Assembly (NCBI RefSeq): GCF_964355755.1
Contig: NC_092674.1
Span: 20,674,001-20,734,000, forward strand
DNA: 60,000 nt
DNA from: Antedon mediterranea
Taxonomy: Eukaryota > Echinodermata > Crinoidea > Comatulida > Antedonidae
Direction: 5' to 3'
The translations under genes were made by a program, and so were the position numbers. This document shows, one piece after another, positions 1 to 11,300 of the stretch. Under the pieces are notes generated by a model that ran no database searches, was not told where the DNA came from, and worked only from the letters and a program-made list of their open reading frames with translations. The stretch's first letter is position 1. Each line of letters opens with the position of its first letter.

Positions 1-273
1 AAGAAGGTCAGATGCTAGGATCTGCCAAGGAAGGTCTTGAATAGGGTGCAATTTCAGTGGTTTCTTTTGTTGATGTGGTTTTAGTGCATTGCATATTTTA
101 CAGTTCTCTACAAATTTGTGTAGGTCACTCTGCATTGTGGGCCAGTAAACGATGGCCCTTGCACGCCTCGTTGTCGCTTCTACCTCAATATGTCCACCAT
201 GAAGGACTTTAACATATTCCTGTTGCAGTGATTTGGGAATCATGGCTTTGTGAGACTTCATTATAATGTTATC
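1..273 (-). pseudogene. Integrase N-terminal (H2C2 zinc-binding) fragment of the Ty3/gypsy element
   Basis: The minus-strand frame continues the RNase H frame after one in-frame TAA (274-276). It contains an HGGH...C..C pattern typical of the integrase zinc-binding domain, with the conserved Y-W-P following the two histidines. The catalytic core (DDE) would lie left of position 1. The stop between RNase H and integrase shows the polyprotein can no longer be read through. Confidence 0.8.
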
Positions 274-1216
274 TTAAACTGTTAGTTCGTCTCTGTATGG
301 AAAGAATTTCCGAATTTCGATCGGGCAGTTCAGTTGCCTAGTCGGCCACCCTTTCATAATAACGTTTTTAAGAAGCTGCATTTCTTCGTCTTTGATTGTA
401 GCTGCTTTTAATTCGTCTTTTCGTCGCTCTGATATTTGTGATAGTGTCATTACCTCATATTCAAGATTGATGTGTTCTGTTGACTTGCAGGGTTCCCTTG
501 ACAGAGTGTCTGCCAGGTGTAATTCGGAACCTCTTTTGTAAACAAGTGTAAAATCGTAGCGAAGAAGTTGCATCATTATCTTTTGAAGTCTTGCTGGGGC
601 CTTGTGTAAAGGTTTTTTCATTATGGTTACAAGTGGCTGATGATCTGTTTCGATGGTAACATGCTTTCCATAGATGTATTGGTGAAATTTTGTCATAGCA
701 AATACAATACTTAATAGCTCTTTTTTGATTTGTGCATAGTTTTGTTCTGTGCTTGTCATTGTTCTTGAGGCAAAGGCAATTGGTTTTCGTTCTTGTAGGC
801 AACCACAACCCAGTCCATACTTTGAGGCATCACAAGTTAGTGTGATTTCTTTATTCACATCATAAAATGCAAGGACTGGTGGTGAGATTAGCTTTTGCTT
901 TAATCTTTCAAATGAGCTTTGATGATGTGGTTCCCATTTCCATATTACGTCCTGACGAAGCAACTCTCGTAGTGGGGCTGTCATTTCACTGAAGTTGGTG
1001 TCTACGAACTTGGACAGATAATTTAGCATTCCCAGAAACCTGCTCAGCTCGGTTTGGTTTTCAGGTGGTGGTATTTCAACAATTGCTTGGACTTTTGTCG
1101 GGTCTGGTTTGATTCCATCTTTAGTTATTAGGTGTCTGACGTAAGATACTTGGCTTGTTCTGAATCTGCATTTGGCCTTGTTCAGTTTTAGGTTTACTTC
1201 TTTGATTCTAGTTAAA
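274..1216 (-). pseudogene. RT connection and RNase H region of the Ty3/gypsy element
   Basis: The frame starts near 1216 with the end of the RT palm/thumb, including the GMLNYLSKF motif typical of gypsy elements. It continues into RNase H with TCDAS (first catalytic Asp), KKELLSIVFA (Glu), ETDHQPL (Asp) and LADTLSR (last Asp). The RNase H part (274-1029) is still open. A +1-type shift near 1208-1220 separates it from the RT frame. Confidence 0.88.
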
Positions 1217-1759
1217 ACTTTCTAGCTTCTCATTGTGATCCGCCATGTCAATTTCTCCTATTAGAAGGTCATCCACTATTATTTTGCATGGGTATCCTTC
1301 GAAGAGTGTCTCCATTGCCCTTTGGTATACTTCGCTTCCACTGTTTACTCCGTATGGTAGCCGTAAGTATTTGAATCTTCCTAGTGGAGTGTTAAACCAT
1401 GTCAGGTTTGTTGATTCATCATCGAGTGGAATCTGCCAAAAGGAGTTTTTAGCATCGAGCACATTAAAAACCTTACAGTTTGCAAGATTCATTGTCGCTT
1501 GTTCTATTGTACGCATGGGGTGGTGTGGCCTTTTTAAAGCTGTGTTTAGATCACGGGGATCGATACATAATCTTATGTCATCAGTGTTTTTCTTTTTGGT
1601 TGCAACCATTGAAGAAACCCAATCGGTGGCTTCTTCTACTGGTGTTATGACACCAAGATCTGTCATTCTCTTAAGCTCGGTTTTTACTTTTTCTTCCATG
1701 GGTTTGGGCACACGCCTTGGTGGTCGAATGATTGGTGGTATATCTGGATCAATTTTCAT
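1208..1759 (-). pseudogene. Reverse transcriptase core of the Ty3/gypsy element
   Basis: This open frame carries the RT fingers and palm: DIRLCIDPRDLN, the FNVLDAKNSFWQIPL block with catalytic Asp, LPYGVNSGSEVYQRAM, and an IIVDDLL box in place of the more usual Y-x-DD. The VDD form occurs in some animal gypsy lineages, so it need not be a lesion. An in-frame stop lies just upstream (about 1760) and a frameshift just downstream (about 1208-1220), so this is a fragment of a polyprotein, not a gene. Confidence 0.9.
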
Positions 1760-3036
1760 TTAATATTTTAAAGGCAGTTTTCCTAATTTGCCATCAAACA
1801 CTTCTGAAAATTGTGTAATCTCAGGAGCTTCAGCATCGGCTATAGCTTGTGTACAATATCATCATTGATAGTTATGAGGTTCAGTTTCAGAGAGTCGTCT
1901 AGTCCTAGAATAGGTGAGCAGTTTTCTTTCACTATGTAGAAGCTTGTGTTGTATGTTTTACCAGCGACAGTTATTGGTAGGTTTATTTGTCCCATTGTAT
2001 GAATAATTGTACCACCGAAAGTTCTTAGGCTGGCACGCTTTGTGCTGTCAGTTGCAGCTTCTTGTCCAATACCTTGTATCATGTGATATGGTAAGACATT
2101 ACACTTACACCTGTGTCTAACATTAGAGTTAGAGCAGGGGTGGCGCCAGGATCTTCCCGACGCGGGGGCTACATTCCCCGACGAGGGGGCTATGCGAGCG
2201 AAGCGAGCATCACAAGGCTGGGGGTCAGAGGGCCGCCAAGGGCCCCCGGTGGGGGTCCAGGGGGCGAAGCCCCCGGAAGCAACGCGTTCTAGCGTCATTT
2301 GAGGTCATTTTAATCAGATTTAGGGTAGCCATTTTTTCCATTTTTTATAATGCATAAATAAAATACTGCGTGCAAAAAAACGATGCGCGATGACTGTTTC
2401 AATCCATGTTTTACAATTAAAAAAATAAAAGTTCAAAGAAAATTTAGAAAAATAGAGTTGGAGGTCCTGGAAATTGGACTTATTATACTTCAAAACATGA
2501 AACAAAATATTTAAGTCCCTATCATGGTTGTGACTGAGCTCTAAGAAATGTTTGAAAAATAGAGATGTTAGGTCCCGGAAAATGCACTTCTTGTACTTCG
2601 AAATATGACCAGCTTTATTGCTGGGGCTGAGCTAAGAAAATGTTTAAAACTAGAGCTGCAGGTCTTCAAAAAATTGCATTTCATACTTTGGAAACATCAG
2701 GCCCAGAGGCTTAAAAAACGCAAGCGTAGACCCTTTTCAGTCGGGGAAATAAGTTTATTCCTCCCAAGTGTATGCCTGCGTACCATCTGGACTTCCGGGT
2801 GGTGAGAAATTCATGACATACAGGACATTGAAAATTTAATAACTTAGCTATAATAAGATGTTGGCTAAGGGAAAATGGCATGTTTTTTTTGTTTAGTAAT
2901 GGATGAAATATTTATTTTAGGTGCCCCACGGTACAGAAGGTTACTTGTAAATTAAAAAATTGGTGAACATACGAACAACAATTAACATAATTCGTTTTTG
3001 CTGTAGTGTAGCGTACGTCGACACAGTACACGACGT

Positions 3037-3960
3037 AACCGTCGGTAAACTTCGCCTGGAAAATAACTACAGTACACATTTTGGTCCCTGGATGGAACAT
3101 GATATCACGACCCAACGTTGAACGATTCGTACAAAGGGATACCGCCAGACAAGTGCGTACCTATAGCTATTGTTTAGTAGTAAGTTAGATCGCTGGCAAT
3201 AATGAATGCATATAAAGTGCATAATATCACTCTGACATACTCTCACGGTCAATGAAACGTCGAGGTTTTCAAGGCGCTGAAGCTACGAAGTGAACGCGAA
3301 CGAATTATATTCCCCGACAAAAAGTACCCGAACCGTCGGTAAACTTCGCCTGGAAAATAACTACATTACACATTTTGGTCAATGGATGGAACTTGATATC
3401 ACGGGTCTCGACCCAACGTTGAACGATTCGTACAAAGGGATACCGCCAGACAAGTGCGTACCTAGCTAATGTTTAGTAGTAAGTTAGATCGCTGGCAATA
3501 AAGAATGCATATAAATTGCATAATAGCACTCTGACGTACTCTCAATGTCAATGAAACGTCGCGGTTTTCTAGGCGCTGAAGCTACCAAGTGAACGCGAAC
3601 GTTTTTTACTGTATATTATATTCCCCGAAAAAAGTACCCGTGTTCCCTTCGGTAACCGTCGGTAAACTTCACCTGGAAAATAACTACATTACACATTTTA
3701 GTCCCTGGATGGAACATGATATCACGCGTCTCGACCCAACGGTGAACGATTCGTACAAAGGGATACCGCCAAACAAGTGCGTACTAGCTATTGTTTAGTA
3801 GTTAGATCTCTGGCAATAATGAATGCATAAAAGTGCGTAATAGCCCTCTGACGTACTCTCACGGTCGATGGAACGTCGTGGTTTTCTAGGCGCTGAAGCT
3901 ATATGAAGTGAACGCGAACGTTTTTTACTGTATATTATATTTCCCGACAAAAAGTACCCG
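3037..3960. repeat. Three tandem units of about 300 bp inside the hAT-like element
   Basis: The block beginning ACCGTCGGTAAACTTC recurs with its start near 3037, 3331 and 3654 (spacings of about 294 and 323 bp). Each unit continues through GATACCGCC..AAGTGCGTAC, a CTGGCAATAA block and GGCGCTGAAGCTA. The second hAT copy at 23719-24632 has only one such unit, so copy number varies within the family. Confidence 0.85.
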
Positions 3961-3969
3961 TGTTCCCCG

Positions 3970-4042
3970 ACGGGGGGGGGGGGGGGGGGCTAGGCTCCCC
4001 GACAAGGGGGCTAGAGCCCCGTATCCCCCCACCCCCCCCCCC
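3970..4042. repeat. G-run and C-run flanking the hAT right end
   Basis: An uninterrupted G tract of about 19 bp (around 3970-3989) and a C tract (around 4025-4042) lie just inside the right terminal inverted repeat. The same arrangement is present near 23733-23800 in the second copy, so it belongs to the element. Such tracts are prone to sequencing and assembly error, so their exact length is uncertain. Confidence 0.7.
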
Positions 4043-4066
4043 GCTGGCGCCACCACTGAGTTAGAG

Positions 4067-4502
4067 GTTTGCTGCGTGTGGTGACGTTAACCTTGATATC
4101 ATTTACCTTATTGAGTAGGTCGATTTCAATTACTGGGTCAATTTGTTCCATTTCATAATCACATTCGTCACTTTCAGGCAATTGGCTAATTTCTTGGACG
4201 TTTTTGTAACGCGAGTAGCTTGGACGCCTTCGCTCCTGTCGGACACTGTCGTCTGCATAGTGCCGATTTGCTGTTCTGCTTTGACATAATATAGCAAAAT
4301 GACCTGTCCTGTCACATTTTCTGCACCTGGCACCAAATGCCGGGCAGTTTCTACGAGGGTGTGATTTTCCACAGCGAGTACAGTCTTTAATCCATGAGTT
4401 TGGACTAGGCCTAGTGGTACTACTAATATTGTTGTTATTACCTGTTGGTGTACCGGAGATGGTCAACTTTTCTACTGAATTGGTCATAGCACCAGTAAGC
4501 AT
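4067..4502 (-). pseudogene. Gag nucleocapsid (two CCHC zinc knuckles) of the Ty3/gypsy element
   Basis: The open frame holds CTRCGKSHPRRNC (C-x2-C-x3-H-x4-C, one residue shorter than canonical) and CRKCDRTGHFAILC (C-x2-C-x4-H-x4-C). These bind the element RNA in related retroelements. The frame runs on into the start of the protease, where the hAT-like insertion ends the homology. Confidence 0.85.
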
Positions 4503-4539
4503 AAGCCTCGTGTATCTGGCAGATTTGTATAGCTTTTTC

Positions 4540-5013
4540 TAGTTTTAGGTCTTTTTCTCGGAGGAAGGCCTTTCTCTGACCCTATCGTTGTCTATCCCTA
4601 CGACTATTCTATCTCTGATTAACTCATCTCGTAACTCACCAAATTCGCACGTGCCTGCTAATTTCTTGAGTGTGGCGACGTATGTTTGTATAGATTCTCC
4701 ACTACTCTTATTTGTTGTGTTAAACTTGTGCCTTTCAATGACAATGTTTCTCTGTGGTGCGCAATGTGCTTTGAATTTTTTCTTTACAATGTCAAGGTTT
4801 ACCTTTGCTTCTTCGTTCTCAAAATCAAATGACATGTAGCGTTCGATTGCCTCCTCGCCTGCTATATTTAGAAATATGAAGGACTTCTCCTTGTCATTTT
4901 GTACCGTGAGCGGCTGCTAGATACACGTCAAAATCTAGTTCGAATTTTCGCCAATTTTCTGCAACGTTTCCTTCAAAACTTAGTTGGTTAGGTCTTCTAA
5001 AGGTCTCGCCCAT
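4540..5013 (-). pseudogene. Gag (matrix/capsid-like part) of the Ty3/gypsy element
   Basis: The Gag frame appears to start at the ATG on 5013-5011, which overlaps the last base of the primer-binding site. Its first part (FEGNVAENWRKFELDFD) matches the usual animal gypsy Gag start. A frameshift near 4900 breaks it, and reading resumes in the frame that covers 4835-4545 (YVATLKKLA, FGELRDELIRDRIVVGI), a typical retrotransposon Gag core. Confidence 0.8.
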
Positions 5014-5023
5014 TCTGACACCA
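5013..5023 (-). promoter_or_regulatory. Primer-binding site of the retrotransposon
   Basis: The minus strand reads TGGTGTCAGAA directly after the LTR end (CA). This matches the 3' end of tRNA-Leu, a common primer in animal Ty3/gypsy elements. The match is 11 nt; beyond that it diverges into the Gag start. Confidence 0.7.
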
Positions 5024-5465
5024 TGTAAACTTTTGTAGAAATAAGACAAGTAGACCAAATGATGCTTTAATACTAATCAGTTTATTATTTTAACTCTTAC
5101 CATCATGTGCGTGTCGAGGTATCGTATGACGGCATGTCGTGACCCGTATGATAAACAACTTTAATCTCAATGAAAATGACTTTAAGAACATCGATGTTCT
5201 ACAGTCCCGTCACACGTACCTGGGCCGAATCATACCACAGTTAGCCATTACCTAGCAGCTTAGGAATATTAAGAAACATAACATAGTGTTATCACTGCCG
5301 TTGGTATTTGGAAAATTGTACAAGGACTGTTCAATATTATGTGTGGCAGGAACAGCGTGCATGAGGTAGAAACATGAGGAAGAATACAATATTGTACTTA
5401 CCGCCAGTTTGAGATTCTGCTACGCAATTACTGCAGCTGCGCTAACCATATGTTCTGTCTCAACA
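5024..5465 (-). repeat. Candidate 5' LTR of the Ty3/gypsy element
   Basis: On the minus strand the sequence would run from TGTTGAGACAGAACA (5465) to ...TTTACA (5024), a TG..CA layout, and abuts the primer-binding site. An AATAAA signal is present on the minus strand near 5081-5086, shortly before the 3' end. The other LTR is not in the window, so the outer boundary (5465) is tentative. Confidence 0.55.
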
Positions 5466-6566
5466 TTGATAATTACTACCCGAGTGACCCAATTGTGACG
5501 TAAGAAAATGCCCGAGATATATTCATTGTGATATCAAAAACATAAATCGAAGGGGCTGCCCAAACAGTTGGTATGGTGAATTTAACAATTACACTCATAT
5601 CAGAAAATGTATAGTTGTTTTATTATTTAGCAATTAAACAGATTTGACAAATGTGAAGGTCAACATCTAATTAATATTAATATTTTCACAATATTTTGGT
5701 AGATCGATGACTTTTGACCTACTCTACCATTTGCCACCCTAGTTCCGCGAACTTTATTGCGTCTACGCTCTCTACAGCGAATAAGTAACCAGTTTTACAA
5801 CGTTACGTTACACTTGACCTACTTAATATTTTCAAAATATTTTGGTGTGGATCAATGACCCTTGTGACTTACTCTACCATCTGGCAAACTAGTTCCGCAA
5901 ACATTTTGCGTTTTGAACTACGCCATTTGTCGATATAATTACATAAAATTAGGGTTTTTAGTAATTATTTTGTATATCATCATTGTAAAATTCAATAAAA
6001 TAAGATATTACATGTCTATTAAAAAATAAGTGTAATAGACATGTAGGACATGACAGTTATCAGAGGCGTGACTTTACGGCACACGTCGTGAGAAAAATCT
6101 TCCGCAGTGTTTTGATTCGCGTCAGGTTCCTAATGTCTCTTCAGGAAATAAAAAGCTTACTTTTCCTTACCAAATGCGGGAGAGGGCCTGCATGGTCTTT
6201 TTTACCTCCATCATGTGTACACGATGCGGGCGGACGGACGGACAACATCTAAGTGTGCCATAAATGATATCACGATAAGCCGAACAATACTAACTTAGAG
6301 CAACACACACACAACGTCCTATTCTATCACTATCATTTTAAGGGAAATCAATAAAATACAAGTGTATACCTTATAATCTATATGTCGGAAAAGCCTCTTG
6401 CTTTGAAACAGACATCTGACTTATGGAAGTAGCCTACAATGATATCAGTGGACACTGGTCGTGCCTCTCATGGGATCCATGTAAGTTGCGTCACTGCTGA
6501 TGTGGCACAATAATTATTCACGCATAACGAATGCACGACGCCATCATCTACAGTACAAACGTTTCA

Positions 6567-6700
6567 TCTAATAATTAGTCGCGTGCAAACGCGACTCTAC
6601 AGCTCAATATGTCGGTCGGTTGGTCGGTCGGTCGGTCGGTCGGTCGGTAAACACTAACTCAAAGTAAAGCACGCGGTTGCAGCCATGTATATGGCCTTGT
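6567..6700 (-). repeat. Dispersed repeat with GGTC microsatellite core
   Basis: The sequence starts with a TTAGTCGC..GCGACTC inverted end, then a CGGTC tetranucleotide run (6611-6648), AAACACTAACTCAAA, and CATGTATATGGCCTTGTT. The same blocks occur in the opposite orientation at 42510-42640, and a shorter relative at 21862-21935. It is a short interspersed or foldback-type element; the class is not identified. Confidence 0.65.
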
Positions 6701-7079
6701 TTAACTTAAATTAAAAGGCCTATTAAAACAAATTCTTCCACAATAATGTAAATATATAGGCCTAAAGAATATCTTAACGAACATTGGCCTATACAAAATG
6801 TTAAAATAAATAATTCCAAACATAAAGGTAAGATAGAGCCAGCGGATAGTATAGCAACTAAAATTAAATAATCGCCAGATGTTGATTTATTACCACAATA
6901 TATTGTAATGAATACACAAATGCTTGATGCCAATTATAAGACATTGAAAATCCTTGTTGTTGCTGGTGAAGACGCGGCTAGGTTTCATGTTCTTACGGTA
7001 TGAACATTACATAGATACGGATGAACATAATAATAGTAGGCCTACAGTATCCAGTAACCATGAACTGCACGAACCGACA

Positions 7080-7440
7080 GGAGTTTTCTTTTTAAATGCC
7101 TAAATTCAAAGTTTGATTGTAAATTTGTCCCTCAATTTCATATTCGTGTCCCTGTGCGTAAACTTCGTATTAATAATTTGTTAAAAGTGCAGTTATCTTG
7201 TGTTAATGTTTGTAAAAACGGTATTTTTGGTCGGGTTGCCCATTCACAATAATAATTTAGTTAAATTGTTTCCTTACATAGATAGTTTTAGTTGTAATAC
7301 TCTTGTCTAATGTCATTTTTAATAACATATAAATCTCTTTGTGTTCTTTGTTTTATGTAAATCAAATGTATATTTTATGGCGATCCTGTATTGGTGTTTT
7401 TTCTTAATATACTGTAACTGGATCTTGAATAAATAAATAG
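7080..7440 (+). repeat. Probable 3' end of a non-LTR retrotransposon
   Basis: The block ends in GGATCTTGAATAAATAAATAG, a short (AAAT)n tail typical of LINE 3' ends in marine invertebrates. The upstream 300 bp look like a LINE 3' UTR; no coding frame is preserved. The left boundary is approximate. Confidence 0.4.
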
Positions 7441-8396
7441 ATCAGTAAACGAATAGAGATAACACAAATGACGGAATTGTTCCATTCCCAACGTTTTTAA
7501 ATCTAATTTAGGCCTATAAAAATAAATACTATGATCCTATTACGATGTAAGCGGCCCGCTATAAATCCAAACGCTATAAATTACGCGCGGATTGATATTT
7601 TTCTTCTGTTATTCACCCATTTTTAATCGATCGTGAAATAAGGCCAAAACAAATAAAAGAATCGTAACTTTTTAGCGAAAACCCTGTATTTATTAGTTAC
7701 GAGTTACGATTCTCCTCCAAGTTTGTTGTCATGGAATGATCTGGTTTAAAGTTTTTACAACAGTAATGCATTATTTTTACAAAACATCAATACTTGTAGG
7801 GAAAGGGACTTTAATTTCTTTCACAAATTCCACGAAGAGTAGCTAGCTGTGGAAAAACCATGCGGCAAATAATATCAACATTATTTTGTAATTTTACATT
7901 TATATACTGTCCAATCAAATACACATCTTTTATACAGTAGATCTATTTCGTATTATTGTAATAATTATTAATTTGATTAATATCTTAAATCTACAAAACC
8001 ATTTCTAGTAGAATAGATAGGACTACTATTTATAATGGAAGAAAATAGAATTACAACGTTGTTCTATCAATCAATAATATTGTTAATTATGTATGTAACA
8101 CTAACAGCTGTACTACAAACATAATTCTTTTTGGTATTAGATTCAACCTTGTTTCAATGGTCTACAAATTTATTTTATCGAAAATGAAGTAAATTTGGGC
8201 GAATTTGAATGTTTATAGGTATCACATTGTTTGATGTGTACATTTTCCGCGTCACCAAGTTAATGAATATTCATTAAATGGACTATAAGAAAATAAATAG
8301 GCGTTGTTGCTATATAGCAAAATGTAATAATGACACGTCTACACTAGCATCATTTGATAGTCCTACAAGCGAATACAGTAACATTTTATTTTCCTT

Positions 8397-11300
8397 CTAT
8401 TCTTCTTTTTCCTCCGGCGAAGATATCGTCAACATTTGGAACCAACGAGTAATTGATCCTATACATATAGAAAAGAAGTAAAGAACATATTCACTTCAGT
8501 CAAGGAAGTCTCATAAATATAGGCCAAGGTCTAAATAAAATGTCCTTATACACTAACACAAAAAAATACTGGTATTGTAAAGTTAAATTAATTGATAATA
8601 ATAAAATTTTAATATCATGGTTTATTTGCATAGAAATTGTAATTGTGACTATATCGCGTACATCTTATTGCTCTGGTTTTTATTGTTTATACACAAGTGA
8701 ATTCATTTTCATTTTTGGATTACATAAGATTATATATAGTTTCTTTATTATAATACCATGTTATCTATACAATAAAAAAAAAAATACTGATTTTACCTGA
8801 TATCTTCCCTACCAGTGCTACCTTAGTTTTAGGGTAAACACCGATTAGATAGGCAGGAATAACGGTTAGCGTAAGAGCAAGGCCAACCAATGCATCCATT
8901 GGAGAAGATATGGTTGCCAAAACAACAGCACCAAATGACGTAGCTATTGCAGTTATGGGAAGTATTAGAGGAACCTTCGGGCAAAGAATACAATCTAATA
9001 ATATTGTATGTTGCAAATATTGTATTGTCTGTCTAAGTGAGTACCTATTTAAAAACCCTGTTTTTTGTTGAAGAGATTTGAAATAAATTGTGGATCATCA
9101 AAGTACAGTCGTTTACTCATAATGTATTATATTCAAGATAATTACATTAATAAAAATGATGTTTTAACGATAAATCATTATAGTAGTAACGTACCATAAA
9201 CGGTTTTTGAATGTCTGGTCTAAACCATCTCATAGTGAATATTGTTGATAAAGCCAAAGCGTCACAAACGGCACTAACAAACCCAAAGTAGCTTAGCAGT
9301 TTCCAGATGTCATTAACAAAGATATACATAATTGAGAGAATGCACTATTAGATAAAAAAAAACCACCACAGTCTCACTTAATCTTGAGTAAATGTAGCGT
9401 TAAATAAAGTAGTAGAATACGGTAATGCAAGTGAAAATGTATACATTAGAATACCCTTTTACCATTTAAATATTAAAATCAATGTCAAGCATCTTGAAAT
9501 GGACTAACAAGATTCCTTTAGTAGGCCTAATTATTAAACGTGGTTCTCGAAAATCTTACAATGCATTTTTGGTATTTTGAGACACGCATCCAAACTACTA
9601 CAAGAGGGTTTTGTAAACGGAAGGCGGACGCAGGGGTGTTACTCTAGTGGCCCGGGCAACACCCTTAATTTCGTACTAAATGTTTTTTTTCTGCCACTAA
9701 ACTGAAATTTAGATCCCAATTCAGCGTACTTATACAGATAGGGTATCTAAAATCTGAAAGAACCTAATATCGTAAGACTCAAATTATATTACATTTTACT
9801 ATCGCAGAACATTGGCGAATAATTGAAACGGTTAATTAAAAAATAATTTTTGCATTGTTGATGTGTTCCTCGTTAAGCATTGTGTAAGTTTTTATCACAA
9901 ATTGTTTTTAAACTTACGCATACGACAATTGATCCAACTGGAGTTTTGTGTTTTATGCTGATCAAGGCTATCAATTCAGGAAACATACCATCTCTTGCAG
10001 TTGCATAGTAAGCTCTGGAATGAAATAAGAAAATAATATTATTATTGCTTGACAAATCACACTAAATTCCTCATTCATAACAGTTAACAGTGTTAAAATG
10101 ATTTTACAGGTTTCATGATAAATAAAATTTCGGCCAATATTTAAAATTATAAAAAAAAAATGAATGAGATAGACCTTGTTTAGGTTTCAATAATGATGGC
10201 CATTTGTATAGATTTAGTGTTGTCATAAAACAAAATAGACAGCTGTGTTACCTAGACCAAGTCAATGCCTAGACAATTTCTTCTCTCACTAGAACCAGAC
10301 GTAACCCCCTAATAAATATGGGATCACTAATGGTGATTACAGACTAAGTTAGACGTACTTTACCTGGGTTGTGATAAGAATGATGTCATAGATGTTGTTG
10401 AGATTGCAACAAAGACTGGTATCAACCAACCAAACGAGCCAAGAGTTTTCTTGGCGAATGTCTAGAATTAAAACAATATAGGTAGTTGCAAAACGATTAA
10501 GCCTATGAAGCCGTGTATGTTTTCATATTACAGTCAGTACAGTAAATTTGTTTGACATGAATTTCTTTTTGATCGTACAGGTCTGTTTGTTTTTATACAG
10601 AATTGCTATGAAGTCACTAGAATTGTAAACATCTCATAACTTATGTTTTATATGCGGTAGAGAATCAAGTTATGTACTAACATAAAGTACTTTTACAACT
10701 CGTCCTACAATACTAATGTAGGTAAATCTGTTTTATTAGATTTGTATTACCTAACAATTTAAACTAAAGAACTTCTTTTACACTTTACCTCTATCAAATA
10801 GTAAGTTAGGTACATTTTGAATTATTTGTGAAATTTTAACTCGTGTTAAAATTTATAAATATGCTAAGAATTAATATTTTTCAACATAAATATTAAGAAG
10901 GGTAGAGCATTTAGCACCCTAGGGTTTTTAGACATTGCATTTCTTTGTTTTTCCTTAAATTGTAGGTGAATAGTTAACGTTAGTGAAATAAATGATAGTG
11001 TCGTATTCTATTTTCCAGAAAAAAAAAAACCATACCTGTACGATAATATTAAAACGATATTATATAATAACTAACGTATAGTCTGCCTATTTCTAAACAA
11101 ACATTTGCTGTACTATTTTATTCTCACTGGTTACTCATAAATCTGGCAAGTGCCCGTAATTTTAGTTACGTGTCCTAGTTTTATCAGACATCATTTATTA
11201 TAAAAGATCAACAAATGTTCTTAATATTCATGGCTAATACAATGAGTCACACTTACTACGGCTACAGCATTTGAAATCAACATTTCATCGGGGGTGAGTA

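Larger units (their letters stand above)
2135..4058. mobile_element. Non-autonomous hAT-like DNA transposon
   Basis: The ends are inverted repeats: CAGGGGTGGCGCCA at 2135-2148 and TGGCGCCACCACTG at 4045-4058 (13 of 14 match). Both sides are flanked by the identical 8 bp AGTTAGAG (2127-2134 and 4059-4066). An 8-bp target duplication and a CAG-type terminus are hallmarks of the hAT superfamily. There is no transposase frame. The interior contains GC-rich G/C runs near both ends and a roughly threefold 300-bp tandem repeat. A second, truncated copy in the opposite orientation lies at 23719-24632. Confidence 0.85.
1840..4110 (-). pseudogene. Aspartic protease of the Ty3/gypsy element, split by an insertion
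   Basis: The retropepsin active site LDTG is readable on the minus strand at about 2105-2125, and the C-terminal part (ILGLDDSLKL) at about 1870-1915, in different frames. The N-terminal part, which follows the zinc knuckles, is found only at 4067-4110. The 1924 bp between (2135-4058) are a hAT-like DNA transposon. One 8-bp duplicated target, AGTTAGAG, flanks the insert, so the protease was continuous before the insertion. Confidence 0.8.
1..5465 (-). mobile_element. Ty3/gypsy-type LTR retrotransposon, degraded, cut by the window edge
   Basis: Reading on the minus strand from high to low coordinates gives, in order: a candidate LTR, a primer-binding site, Gag, two CCHC zinc knuckles, an aspartic protease, reverse transcriptase, RNase H, and the first part of integrase, which runs off the left edge. 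This Gag-PR-RT-RH-IN order is that of Ty3/gypsy (Metaviridae-type) elements. The copy is dead: there are frameshifts in Gag, between PR and RT and between RT and RNase H, in-frame stops before RT and between RNase H and integrase, and a 1.9-kb hAT-like element inside the protease. The second LTR is outside the window, so the element ends cannot be confirmed. Confidence 0.9.
5466..8396. other. Intergenic region without a recognised gene
   Basis: Between the retrotransposon and the transporter gene I see no convincing exon on either strand. A short internal duplication is visible (TATTTTCA-AATATTTTGGT followed by a TGACTTACTCTACCAT-like block near 5680-5740 and 5825-5880). A GGTC-repeat element lies at 6567-6700 and a probable LINE 3' tail ends near 7440. 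A minus-strand AATAAA at 8169-8174 may serve the transporter gene. Confidence 0.6.

Noticed and set aside
1245-1763. Plus-strand 172-codon frame opposite the RT
   Set aside because: It is the antisense shadow of the reverse-transcriptase frame; its composition follows the RT codons.
6706-6933. Minus-strand 75-codon frame with hydrophobic segments
   Set aside because: It has no homology I recognise, no consensus acceptor and donor pair, and overlaps AT-rich non-coding DNA next to a repeat; probably chance.
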